From Vibrio hepatarius (GTDB lineage: Bacteria; Pseudomonadota; Gammaproteobacteria; Enterobacterales; Vibrionaceae): a stretch of 64,000 nucleotides of DNA. This document shows, one piece after another, positions 15,675 to 23,631 of the stretch (its first letter is position 1; each line of letters starts with the position of its first letter). Below the pieces are notes generated by a model. It did not search any database, had not been told where the DNA came from, and was given only the letters and a program-made list of their open reading frames with translations. The DNA lies in the NCBI RefSeq assembly GCF_011806575.1, contig NZ_JAATOO010000011.1, forward strand, positions 1 to 64,000, read 5' to 3'. The translations under genes were made by a program, and so were the position numbers.

Positions 15675-16016
15675 AACTTGCTCCTTCCTTACCAATAGTT
15701 GAACTGAATCCCGCTCAACTTTCTATTTCTAAATGGTACGTAACATTGGACCGTAATGGATTCGAATAAATTGCACCTATTCGTCAGCTTTTTTGAACTA
15801 GCCAAATAAGAGCTAAATCTCTATAAACTATCCACTTTTGGTCTACATTATGCTTAAGAAATAATGTGCATTATTTCATTCAGTTGTTGCTTTGATTCTA
15901 GAATTAAGAAAGATAACCGTTCGCATCTAATAGAGTAATTGGTTATAAGATACACACTAAATATCATATAAATACCAGCAGTATCGGATATTAAGCACGA
16001 AAAACGGTGGACTTAT
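15675..16016. promoter_or_regulatory. Upstream region of DUF3316 with a 20-bp palindrome
   Basis: No gene is seen. A palindrome with 9-bp arms, GAAATAATG-TG-CATTATTTC, lies at 15858-15877, about 185 bp before the DUF3316 ATG and downstream of the EamA stop. It resembles an operator for a dimeric regulator, which I cannot identify. Confidence 0.45.
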
Positions 16017-16922
16017 CTATCGCAATGCTACCAATACCAAACCAAGTAGTATCATCACTGAACCAAACACCCGGGTAAGCAGTAATCTTTCAGACAAAAA
16101 GACGACGCCCAAAACCATGCCGATCACTATGCTCAATTGGCGTAGTGCTACAACGTAGCTAACATTTTCAGTCATCGTCATTGCCAGCAAAACCAGTCCA
16201 TAGGTCGTCGACATCATAATCCCAGCAATCGTTGCTGAGCGACGGATTTGCCACGCTTCAACGATATCAACCCAAGATTTGCTCAGAGTCAGATAAATGA
16301 CAAAACAAAGTGATATCGACCAGAACTGAAGTCCTAGATAGAAAATCGCGCTGCTAACATCACTGACTTGAGAATGAAACGTCTGGTCGAGTACCAATAA
16401 TGCCTCTTTGTCGACTACAGAGTAGCCTGCGGTTCCTATCGCCGCGATCACCGCCCAGACCACGCCAAGATGCACATAGTTACGAACGTTCAGTTGACTA
16501 AAAGACTCCAAAGGGACAAACAGACAGCCAATGGTGATCAGTAAAAAGCCGAACCAAGTAAAAACCGTCAGCGAGTAACCCAACAAGACGGTTGCTACGC
16601 CGACCATTAAAACAGGTAGCGCACGAGCAATGGGATAAACCACGCCAATATCGGCTTGTTTATACGCAAATCCCAGTCCCAATAAGTAGATCATCTGAGC
16701 AACGCCACTGATGACAAGTAAATACCAAAACTGAGTTGGCATCGCCGCTAGACCGACGATATTGAAGTACCAAATGAGAAACGGTGATAGCAGCAAAGCC
16801 GCTGCAGTAGCACTCGATAGGAAAAATGCAGGTCCAGACGCAGTATTACTTTTACTAAGAAGATTCCAGCCAGCATGCAGAAAAGCAGAAACCACCACCA
16901 AAATGATCGCCAAGAGCGACAT
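16017..16922 (-). CDS. EamA/DMT-family inner-membrane transporter
   Basis: A 301-residue protein of ten hydrophobic segments in two halves of five, the drug/metabolite transporter fold. It opens with MSLLAIILVVVSAFLHAGWNLLSK. An internal EamA-like pattern includes GVVYPIARALPVLMVG and ALRQLSIVIGMVLGVVFLSERL, the latter being the typical helix 9-10 region. Substrate unknown; family members export amino acids, drugs or nucleotide sugars. It lies 59 bp downstream of phnR on the same strand but behind an intrinsic terminator, so linkage to AEP uptake is only partial. AAGGATTTGAT precedes the ATG. It could export an aminophosphonate or alanine from the cell (speculative). Confidence 0.85.
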   Translation of the reverse strand: MSLLAIILVVVSAFLHAGWNLLSKSNTASGPAFFLSSATAAALLLSPFLIWYFNIVGLAAMPTQFWYLLVISGVAQMIYLLGLGFAYKQADIGVVYPIARALPVLMVGVATVLLGYSLTVFTWFGFLLITIGCLFVPLESFSQLNVRNYVHLGVVWAVIAAIGTAGYSVVDKEALLVLDQTFHSQVSDVSSAIFYLGLQFWSISLCFVIYLTLSKSWVDIVEAWQIRRSATIAGIMMSTTYGLVLLAMTMTENVSYVVALRQLSIVIGMVLGVVFLSERLLLTRVFGSVMILLGLVLVALR

Positions 16923-16934
16923 ATCAAATCCTTA

Positions 16935-16960
16935 TAAAAAAGGCTTCCTTGTGGAAGCCT
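16935..16960 (-). terminator. Terminator after phnR
   Basis: Stem AGGCTTCC / GGAAGCCT (loop TTGT on the plus strand) is followed on the minus strand by six Ts. It closes the phnT-phnU-phnR transcription unit ahead of the EamA gene. Confidence 0.9.
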
Positions 16961-16980
16961 CGGTCCTATTGCTGAAAGGG

Positions 16981-17685
16981 TTAACGTTGAAGCTCTGCGA
17001 GAGACTCAATACTGATCGCATCATGACGCCAATACTCGATATCGCAGTCGATCAACTCTCCATTTTGGTCATAGTTGATGCGTTCGACCACCATTGCAGG
17101 CGTCCCTGACGTGGCTCTTAGCGCTTGGGCTGTTTCACCTAAAAGCGTGCTGGTAGAAATCCGGTAACGCGTTTTCTGGTAAACCACGCCAAAATGCTCA
17201 CGATAAATGTCGGTGAGCGAATTTGAGAGGTCGAAATCTAACAAGTTAGGAAACAACTCTGGGCGGATATAGTTGGTGACATAAACAACTGGACGCTCTT
17301 CCAAGAACCTCACTCGGTCGACACGATATACATCAGAGAAAGGCTGAAGATTCAGTAAACTTGCAGCTTGCTTGTTAGCTAGAATCCCTTTCGCCGCGAC
17401 CACTTGCGTTTTAGGCACTCGATTTTGCGCCAGCGCCATATTGGGAAAGTTCAGTGTCTGAGTGGGATCGTATTTCAAAGGCTCAGGAGAAATAAACCAA
17501 CCTCTCCTGTCTTCTCGATAAATTCGCCCTTCTGCTTCCAACAGGGACAACGCTTCACGCAAAGTTACACGTGTGGTATCAAATGATTCTGCCAACTTTC
17601 TTTCTGCTGGTAGTTTCTGTCTTGGAGACAACAAACCCGATTCAATTTGTTCGACAATGGAGTCTTTAATTTTAACGTACTGCAC
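16981..17685 (-). CDS. phnR: GntR-family regulator PhnR of aminophosphonate use
   Basis: A 234-residue GntR/HutC-type regulator: N-terminal winged helix (residues 1-65, with LPAERKLAESFDTTRVTLRE) and a C-terminal UTRA ligand-binding domain (about 85-230, with RVRFLEERPVVYV and MVVERINYDQNGELID). PhnR proteins of this class control AEP uptake and degradation. The start is GTG at 17685 with AAGGA upstream. It is the last gene of the minus-strand transporter unit, 9 bp after the permease stop. The 12-bp palindromes TGGTnTnnACCA before phnS, phnT and phnW are the natural targets; HutC-type regulators often bind GT-n-TA-n-AC palindromes. It is probably a repressor relieved by an aminophosphonate or degradation intermediate. 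Confidence 0.9.
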   Translation of the reverse strand: MQYVKIKDSIVEQIESGLLSPRQKLPAERKLAESFDTTRVTLREALSLLEAEGRIYREDRRGWFISPEPLKYDPTQTLNFPNMALAQNRVPKTQVVAAKGILANKQAASLLNLQPFSDVYRVDRVRFLEERPVVYVTNYIRPELFPNLLDFDLSNSLTDIYREHFGVVYQKTRYRISTSTLLGETAQALRATSGTPAMVVERINYDQNGELIDCDIEYWRHDAISIESLAELQR

Positions 17686-17694
17686 TTATTGTCC

Positions 17695-19413
17695 TTATCT
17701 GTTACGCCACGCTTGTGTTCGATTCTCTAACCATTTGCCCAGCGTCATGTGAAGCAACTTCGCTACTGCAGCCGACAGCATAATCATGACTGCCATTGCC
17801 GCCGCTGACCCCGTTTGCCCTGCATCGTCCATATTCAAAACCGATACCGAAGCAGGAATGGTGTCTGTCGAATAGATAAATACTACCGCAGAAGTGGTGG
17901 TTAATGCATTAATAAACAGGTAGCTAGCGATATCTAGAATCGCTGGCATACAAACCGGCAGCGTTACTTTTAAAAACAGCTTGTACTGCGGAAGTTTCAC
18001 TGACGCAGCCGTCGCCTCTATTTCAGCAGGAATCTGCTTTAATGCTGTCAGTGCTGTCATGTGGCCAACGGTGTAATAATGCACCACTGTGTTAGCGACA
18101 AGAAAAGCCATCGTGCCATAAAGTACATTCAACGGGTTATTCACATCATTGAAGTAAAAGATATAACCTAGGCCTAACACCATACCGGGTACCGCCATCG
18201 GCATTACACTCAGCATCTGCATCACTTGTCGAACAGGAGAAAATGCACGCCCTTTTTCAATGCAATACGCACCAACAAAAATGATCGTGGTTCCTATAAT
18301 CGCCGTCCATGTCGCGAGTGATAGAGAGTTAAAGTACGGGCTCCAGCCGTAAGTACTCATTTCCGCAAAGTTATAGTTGTTGAGGGTCAATGCTGTATTC
18401 CACGGCCAGAAAGTGACTAGCGAGCCGTATACCGCCATTCCTAACACAGCAACCACCGCACAAGAAATCAACGTGCAATAGACCAAACACACACCATCAC
18501 GCACTGGATTCGGCTCGGGCTTGTAAGGCACTGAACGAGTATCGAACAGGCTTTTTTGTTTTCTCTGCACCCAGCGGTCTGCGGTAAAAGCAAACAACGC
18601 TGGAATCAACAATACGATACTGGTGACAGCCCCCATCGAAAAATTCTGCTGCCCGACAACTTGCTTAAAGATATCCGTGGCCAGAACGTTGTAGCTACCA
18701 CCGATCACTTTTGGCACACCAAAGTCACACACCACCAGCGTGAATACCACAATCAAAGTGCTGATAAGACCATACTTAGCGGCAGGTAATGTGACGATAA
18801 AAAAGGTTTTGAACGGAGAAGTTTTTAGCGCACGCGCAGCTTCATACAATCTCGCATCCGATGTGCGCAGAGAGGTCGTCATGATCATCAACGCGTGTGG
18901 AAACGTCCAGAATATCAGACCAAGAGAAATACCAATTAAACCGTAAATTGAGTGCCCAGCTAAGAGTTCTTTTGCATTCCCCTGATTACCAAACAAGAAA
19001 ATCAGACTGATGGCCGGAAGCAGAGACGGAGCTAAAATTGGTGCGGTCCCCAATACGTGAAATAGGCCTTTGAAAGGCATGTCAGAGCGGGTCAATGCGT
19101 ATGCATAGCCAAATGACAACACACCGACGACAACGGTCACTAAAAGCCCGATTTTGAACGTATTACCAAGTGATTGCCAAAGCGCAGCTTGTGAAAAATA
19201 GTTGGCAAAATTTGCCAAACCAACAAAGTCCCCAGCACTGTTTTGCACACTTTTTACCATCATTGCCCATAGCGGCATAACGATAAACAGCACCATCAAT
19301 ACAGACAGTAGAGTCAAGAGCGCAAACAACACTACATTGTCACGGCTCAAACGACTTACCCACCCAGTTGCGCCTAGTGACGAGTTCGAAACTTTCATCG
19401 TTGGGTTACTCAT
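17695..19413 (-). CDS. AEP ABC transporter, fused double-permease subunit
   Basis: A 572-residue inner-membrane protein carrying two complete permease halves in one chain. Each has about six membrane segments and an EAA cytoplasmic loop: YEAARALKTSPFKTFFIVTLP near residue 190 and EIEATAASVKLPQYKLFLKVTLP near 465. In the Salmonella-type AEP system the two permeases (PhnU, PhnV) are separate; here they are joined, as in the PhnU2-type family of putative AEP transporters that I recall. It pairs with the ATPase encoded upstream (24 bp gap) and the binding protein PhnS. GGAG precedes the ATG at 19413. Membership in this operon makes AEP the likely substrate, though related compounds may share it. 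Confidence 0.9.
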   Translation of the reverse strand: MSNPTMKVSNSSLGATGWVSRLSRDNVVLFALLTLLSVLMVLFIVMPLWAMMVKSVQNSAGDFVGLANFANYFSQAALWQSLGNTFKIGLLVTVVVGVLSFGYAYALTRSDMPFKGLFHVLGTAPILAPSLLPAISLIFLFGNQGNAKELLAGHSIYGLIGISLGLIFWTFPHALMIMTTSLRTSDARLYEAARALKTSPFKTFFIVTLPAAKYGLISTLIVVFTLVVCDFGVPKVIGGSYNVLATDIFKQVVGQQNFSMGAVTSIVLLIPALFAFTADRWVQRKQKSLFDTRSVPYKPEPNPVRDGVCLVYCTLISCAVVAVLGMAVYGSLVTFWPWNTALTLNNYNFAEMSTYGWSPYFNSLSLATWTAIIGTTIIFVGAYCIEKGRAFSPVRQVMQMLSVMPMAVPGMVLGLGYIFYFNDVNNPLNVLYGTMAFLVANTVVHYYTVGHMTALTALKQIPAEIEATAASVKLPQYKLFLKVTLPVCMPAILDIASYLFINALTTTSAVVFIYSTDTIPASVSVLNMDDAGQTGSAAAMAVMIMLSAAVAKLLHMTLGKWLENRTQAWRNR

Positions 19414-19437
19414 AGTAGAAAACTCCAGGAAGAGGAA

Positions 19438-20550
19438 CTACGCGGCGTTTTTTTTTAACTCAGAAGGGGTAGTCGCTGGATAAGCCAAGTTCCCTTGCTG
19501 TGCAAACTTCACGTATCGCAACTCGCCGACTGTTAAATTAAGTAGCTGCACCGCCTCGCCTGTTATATCAGCGTAAATTGGCGTTGCATGTTTATCGTCT
19601 TGTAGTTCGCACTCAACACGATAAAACGCCCCCAAAAACTCGCATGACTTGATACGCACAGGCAAAGCATCTGTGGCACTTTGAACAATTCGGACCCCTT
19701 CAGGGCGAACCGCAAGAGTAAAACGGTCGCCGCGCGACAAGTCGTAATTATTTACCTCAGGCAATGGCAACAAAGACTCCGCTACACGCAGGCTGGTATC
19801 GGTAGCTAAAGAGGCGTCGATAAAGTTCATTTTGCCAACAAATCCCGCAACAAAACGCGTCGCTGGACGCTGATAGATCTCTTGCGGCGTGCCGACCTGC
19901 TCAATCACACCGTGGTTCATGACCACGATGCGATCCGCCATGGTCAACGCTTCATCTTGGTCGTGTGTGACCATAATCGTCGTGATACCCAGTTTGCGTT
20001 GCAGCTTACAGATTTCATCACGCAGATGAACGCGCACTTTTGCATCGAGTGCAGACAAAGGCTCATCAAGAAGCAGTAACCCTGGCGATAATGCCAGTGC
20101 GCGAGCTAAAGCAACGCGCTGTTGCTGGCCACCAGAGAGTTGATTAGGAAACTTATGCGCAGAGGTTGGCAAACCTATCATCTCAAGCCAGTAGTCCACT
20201 TTTTCTAACGCGTCTTTGGTCGACATCCCTTGGTTTTTCAAACCAATAGCGATGTTCTCTTGAACGGTCAGATTGGGAAACAGAGCGTAAGACTGAAAGA
20301 CAATGCCGAAGTCTCGCTTTTCAGGTGGCAGGAACGTGGTATCTTGGCCGTCTTGTTGAATTGCACCAGAAGTTGGTAAATCTAGGCCTGCGATTGCTCT
20401 TAGCAATGTGGTTTTACCGCAACCTGAAGGGCCAAGAAAGCAAACAAATTCACCTTTTTCGATCGCCAGTGAGATTTGCTTTAACGCGGTGAACTGTCCA
20501 AATTGCTTCACCACATTATCAATTTGTAGGTAAGGTTGGTTAGTTGACAT
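19438..20550 (-). CDS. phnT: AEP ABC transporter ATP-binding subunit
   Basis: A 370-residue importer ATPase. Walker A is GPSGCGKTTLLR (about residue 39), the Q-loop lies in FQSYALFPNLTV, the signature is LSGGQQQRVALARAL, Walker B is LLLLDEPLSALD, and the switch His lies in VTHDQDEALT. The C-terminal 110 residues form a TOBE-like regulatory domain, as in PotA/UgpC-type importers. It energises uptake of aminophosphonate through the fused permease. A PhnR-type palindrome sits 16 bases before the ATG, so the phnT-permease-phnR unit has its own regulated start. AGAGTGTGTT with GGAGAG precedes the ATG. Confidence 0.93.
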   Translation of the reverse strand: MSTNQPYLQIDNVVKQFGQFTALKQISLAIEKGEFVCFLGPSGCGKTTLLRAIAGLDLPTSGAIQQDGQDTTFLPPEKRDFGIVFQSYALFPNLTVQENIAIGLKNQGMSTKDALEKVDYWLEMIGLPTSAHKFPNQLSGGQQQRVALARALALSPGLLLLDEPLSALDAKVRVHLRDEICKLQRKLGITTIMVTHDQDEALTMADRIVVMNHGVIEQVGTPQEIYQRPATRFVAGFVGKMNFIDASLATDTSLRVAESLLPLPEVNNYDLSRGDRFTLAVRPEGVRIVQSATDALPVRIKSCEFLGAFYRVECELQDDKHATPIYADITGEAVQLLNLTVGELRYVKFAQQGNLAYPATTPSELKKNAA

Positions 20551-20565
20551 AACACACTCTCCAAA

Positions 20566-20577
20566 TGGTATATACCA
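20566..20577 (-). promoter_or_regulatory. PhnR operator candidate upstream of phnT
   Basis: TGGTATATACCA, a perfect 12-bp palindrome, one of three matches to TGGTnTnnACCA in the locus. It lies just before the phnT ribosome site, so a bound regulator would block transcription. Confidence 0.7.
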
Positions 20578-20691
20578 ACCTTAAATCTGCTTTATTGCAG
20601 TCGAATGACAAATTTATAGACGAAAGATGACAGCAAGATGAAACCGGAAACCGTATGGAGAGAAAACTCGTTAGATGCTAAGCCGTTATCG

Positions 20692-21102
20692 CTAGTCGTG
20701 CCATTCAACCGACATTCTGAAATAAGGGACGTCCCCTTTATAGAATCGCTCACCACATTTATTCATGGCAAAACGTTGATACAAACCAGCCGCCGTTTCG
20801 CGTGCATCACACCACAACTGACGGACCTGCTTCGCTTGTAAATCGCTGATGATTCTTTGCAAAACCTGACTGCCGATACCTTTACCTTGATATTCATGCA
20901 AGGTCGCGAACTTTCTTAACCGCGCACTACCGTTTTCAATAAATATCGATGCAACACAAACTAATTTGTCGCCGTCATATGCCCCATAATGCAGCCCTTG
21001 TTCGTCTTCTTCAACACGGCAAAACTCTTCGCTTTTACTTGGCCACAGCACAACAAATCGTATCGGCAGCGTTTCTTCTGCGCTGATTATTTTAATCTTC
21101 AT
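20692..21102 (-). CDS. GNAT-family N-acetyltransferase in the AEP transport cluster
   Basis: A 136-residue acetyltransferase of the GNAT fold. The acetyl-CoA pyrophosphate-binding loop is HEYQGKGIGSQVLQRI (about residues 70-86, with Q-x-x-G-x-G), and the C-terminal catalytic-fold segment is ARETAAGLYQRFAMN. It lies between phnS (108 bp, with a terminator in between) and phnT (141 bp, with an operator). Its substrate is unknown. PhnO, the acetyltransferase of the C-P lyase pathway, acetylates aminoalkylphosphonates and is also a small GNAT. This protein could by analogy detoxify or trap an aminophosphonate, or it could be an unrelated passenger. The position is suggestive, the function unproven. 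Confidence 0.85.
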   Translation of the reverse strand: MKIKIISAEETLPIRFVVLWPSKSEEFCRVEEDEQGLHYGAYDGDKLVCVASIFIENGSARLRKFATLHEYQGKGIGSQVLQRIISDLQAKQVRQLWCDARETAAGLYQRFAMNKCGERFYKGDVPYFRMSVEWHD

Positions 21103-21154
21103 AATGTTCCCTATTTAACCGAACACTAATGTGCCTTGCTTTAATACAGAATGC

Positions 21155-21180
21155 AAAAAGGAGAGCACAGGCTCTCCTTT
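21155..21180 (-). terminator. Terminator between phnS and the GNAT gene
   Basis: A perfect 10-bp stem AAAGGAGAGC / GCTCTCCTTT with an ACAG loop, followed on the minus strand by TTTTT. It makes phnS a mostly separate transcript, which would give excess binding protein over the membrane complex. Confidence 0.9.
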
Positions 21181-21209
21181 GATTATTTGTCTTTATCTGA
21201 TTAAACTGA

Positions 21210-22217
21210 TTACGATTTAGGTTCAGATTTCGCGTCAAACTTCTCTGACCAAATCGCTAAAATATCGGCGCGCTTACTACCCATTTGCGCAAAATCCATC
21301 TTCGCCATATTAGCTTGTACGTTCGGGAAGTTCGATACTGTCGCTTTTACGTCTTTGTGAGCAACAACTGGGTACATTTCTACGTACAGCTCGTTCGCCG
21401 CTTTCGAAATTGACCAATCGACCACGCGTTTAGCCGCATCAGACTCTTTTACCAGACCAACCGCTTCTGATTCCCAGCCAATACCTTTTGGCGTAATCAC
21501 ATCCAAAGGCGCGCCCTGAGTCTTCAACTTCGCACCACGGCTTGCCATAGAGATACCAATTGCGACTTCACCCATCCCCGCTTGAACACATGGCTTAGAA
21601 CCAGAGTGGGTGTAATGTGCGATATTGTTATCGAGCTTTTTCATGTAATCCCAAGCTTTGTCTTCACCCATATTTTGCAGCCATGCAGAAACCTGCATGT
21701 AACCCGTACCTGATGATGCAGGGTTTGGCATCGCGATATGACCTTTGTAAACTGGCTTGGTTAAATCTTCCCAGCTCATTGGTTTTGGCAAGTTTAATTG
21801 CTTAGCCACCACTTCGTTGAAACACACCGCATTAAAGAACGCATCGTTGCCAAACCACGCTTGGTTCGACTGAGGGTCATTCAGGCTAGCATTAAGCTCA
21901 TTTACACCTTTTGGCGTGTAAGGTTTAAGAATACCTTCTTCTTTTAGTAACGCCATCGAAGAACCAGCCAAACCCCAAACGACTTCTGCACGAGGGTTGT
22001 TTTTCTCTGCCAGCAGTTTTGCGGTCATGATGCCTGTTGAATCACGTACCCACTTGATCGTTACGTCTGGATTTTCTTTTTCAAACGCCGATTTGTACTT
22101 GGCCAGAATGTCAGTTTCGAAAGCGGTGTAAACCGTCACTTCCTGTGCTGCGAACGCATTTGTTGCCAGCAGTGAAACCAGTGCAGCTAGCGATCCTTTC
22201 ATCAAACGGTTTTTCAT
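21210..22217 (-). CDS. phnS: Periplasmic AEP-binding protein of the ABC transporter
   Basis: A 335-residue solute-binding protein. The signal peptide MKNRLMKGSLAALVSLLATNAFA leads into EVTVYTAFETDIL, the start of a type II binding-protein fold like iron and phosphonate binders (Sfu/AfuA-like). Other blocks are DSTGIMTAKLLAE, VWGLAGSSMALL and ASSGTGYMQVSAW. The ATG at 22217 is chosen because GGAG lies six bases upstream; a second ATG three bases earlier and a TTG at 22229 are less well spaced. It would bind AEP in the periplasm and deliver it to the permease. It is the first minus-strand gene facing phnW, and its promoter region contains an operator candidate. Confidence 0.93.
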   Translation of the reverse strand: MKNRLMKGSLAALVSLLATNAFAAQEVTVYTAFETDILAKYKSAFEKENPDVTIKWVRDSTGIMTAKLLAEKNNPRAEVVWGLAGSSMALLKEEGILKPYTPKGVNELNASLNDPQSNQAWFGNDAFFNAVCFNEVVAKQLNLPKPMSWEDLTKPVYKGHIAMPNPASSGTGYMQVSAWLQNMGEDKAWDYMKKLDNNIAHYTHSGSKPCVQAGMGEVAIGISMASRGAKLKTQGAPLDVITPKGIGWESEAVGLVKESDAAKRVVDWSISKAANELYVEMYPVVAHKDVKATVSNFPNVQANMAKMDFAQMGSKRADILAIWSEKFDAKSEPKS

Positions 22218-22281
22218 CATCTTCTCCAATTTAGACTGTTTCGTTTGAAGACCACTTGTTTAACGCTTCGCACTAACAATG

Positions 22282-22293
22282 TGGTCTGTACCA
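22282..22293 (-). promoter_or_regulatory. PhnR operator candidate upstream of phnS
   Basis: TGGTCTGTACCA, a palindrome with one imperfect central pair, lies about 65 bp before the phnS start in the divergent phnS-phnW region (22218-22513). This 296-bp region has no gene. Confidence 0.65.
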
Positions 22294-22479
22294 GTTGATG
22301 ATATCCACCCTAAAATCTGTTTGTGACAAAAGCATGAACAAAAAATGGCAGTTGTGCGAAACAAAGACCAAATCGATTTTCGATAAATTTTCCTGCTGGT
22401 TTGATATTAAAGTTTTATGAAATCCGCCTGCGAGCTATTTACTCCGATTTTTTGCTGCTGATAAAGTACCAATAAATTC

Positions 22480-22491
22480 TGGTATACACCA
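22480..22491 (+). promoter_or_regulatory. PhnR operator candidate upstream of phnW
   Basis: TGGTATACACCA lies 22 bases before the phnW ATG, just downstream of a weak TTGCTG ... TAAATT promoter (about 22452-22478). Occupancy there would repress the degradation operon. Confidence 0.7.
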
Positions 22492-22513
22492 AAAAAACAA
22501 AACGGATATTGTC

Positions 22514-23629
22514 ATGAAGAACGAATACTTATTGCTGACCCCTGGACCACTATCAACATCGGAAACGGTACGCGAAGCTATGCTTAAAGATTGGTGTACT
22601 TGGGATGACGAATACAACAAAGACGTGGTCGAAGTAATTCGCAACAAGCTGGTTAAACTGGCGACTCAGCAAGATGGATACACCAGTGTGCTCATGCAAG
22701 GTAGCGGCACTGCATCTGTAGAAGCCACCATCGGTAGCATAATTGATAACAATGGAAAGCTACTCGTGGTCGACAATGGCGCTTACGGCGCTCGTATTGC
22801 TCAGATTGCCGACTACCTAAATATCCCATTCCATGTCGTTTCTCCTGGCGAAACATCACAGCCACACTTGAACGAGGTAGAAACGGCATTGGCATCGGAT
22901 ACCGCGATCACTCACGTCGCGATAGTCCACTGTGAAACCACCACCGGCATGCTAAACCCGATTGAAAGGATTGCAGCATTGGCAAAGCAACACAACAAAA
23001 CCGTGATTCTCGACGCGATGTCGAGCTTTGGTGGCATTCCAATGGACATCGGCGAGCTTGGCATCGACTTTATGATCAGCTCTGCCAACAAGTGTATTCA
23101 AGGCGTACCTGGCTTTGGCTTTGTAATTGCAAAACAAGATGAACTCGAAAAATGCAAAGGCCGCGCGCGTTCACTAAGCCTAGATTTGTATGACCAATGG
23201 CACTGCATGGAGGCCAACCACGGCAAGTGGCGCTTTACCTCACCGACTCATACCGTGCGCGCATTTTACCAAGCGCTGCTCGAACTTGAGCAAGAAGGCG
23301 GTATCGACGCCAGACATCAGCGCTACCAAACAAACCAGCAAGCGTTAGTCGAAGGCATGCGCAAACTTGGCTTCAAGACACTGCTGAGCGATGAACTTCA
23401 CTCGCCGATCATCACCTCTTTCTATTCCCCAACAAGTAACGCTTATGAATTCAAACGATTCTACGCTCAGCTCAAAGAACATGGATTTGTGATTTATCCG
23501 GGCAAAGTCTCTAACGCCGACTGTTTCCGTATCGGCAATATTGGCGAAGTCTACCCAGAAGACATCCAACGCTTAATCCAAGCGGTAAGCAAGTCTATGT
23601 ACTGGGACGATAACGTGACGGCAGCGTAA
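22514..23629 (+). CDS. phnW: 2-aminoethylphosphonate--pyruvate transaminase
   Basis: A 371-residue class V, PLP-dependent aminotransferase. It opens with [12 protein letters not shown], shows [23 protein letters not shown] (substrate and PLP contacts) and [12 protein letters not shown]. The Schiff-base lysine is at residue 193 in [15 protein letters not shown]. The length matches PhnW (about 367). It transfers the amino group of AEP to pyruvate, giving phosphonoacetaldehyde and alanine. It is the first gene of the plus-strand degradation operon. The stop is two bases before the next start, so translation is probably coupled. Confidence 0.96.
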   Translation: MKNEYLLLTPGPLSTSETVREAMLKDWCTWDDEYNKDVVEVIRNKLVKLATQQDGYTSVLMQGSGTASVEATIGSIIDNNGKLLVVDNGAYGARIAQIADYLNIPFHVVSPGETSQPHLNEVETALASDTAITHVAIVHCETTTGMLNPIERIAALAKQHNKTVILDAMSSFGGIPMDIGELGIDFMISSANKCIQGVPGFGFVIAKQDELEKCKGRARSLSLDLYDQWHCMEANHGKWRFTSPTHTVRAFYQALLELEQEGGIDARHQRYQTNQQALVEGMRKLGFKTLLSDELHSPIITSFYSPTSNAYEFKRFYAQLKEHGFVIYPGKVSNADCFRIGNIGEVYPEDIQRLIQAVSKSMYWDDNVTAA

Positions 23630-23631
23630 CC

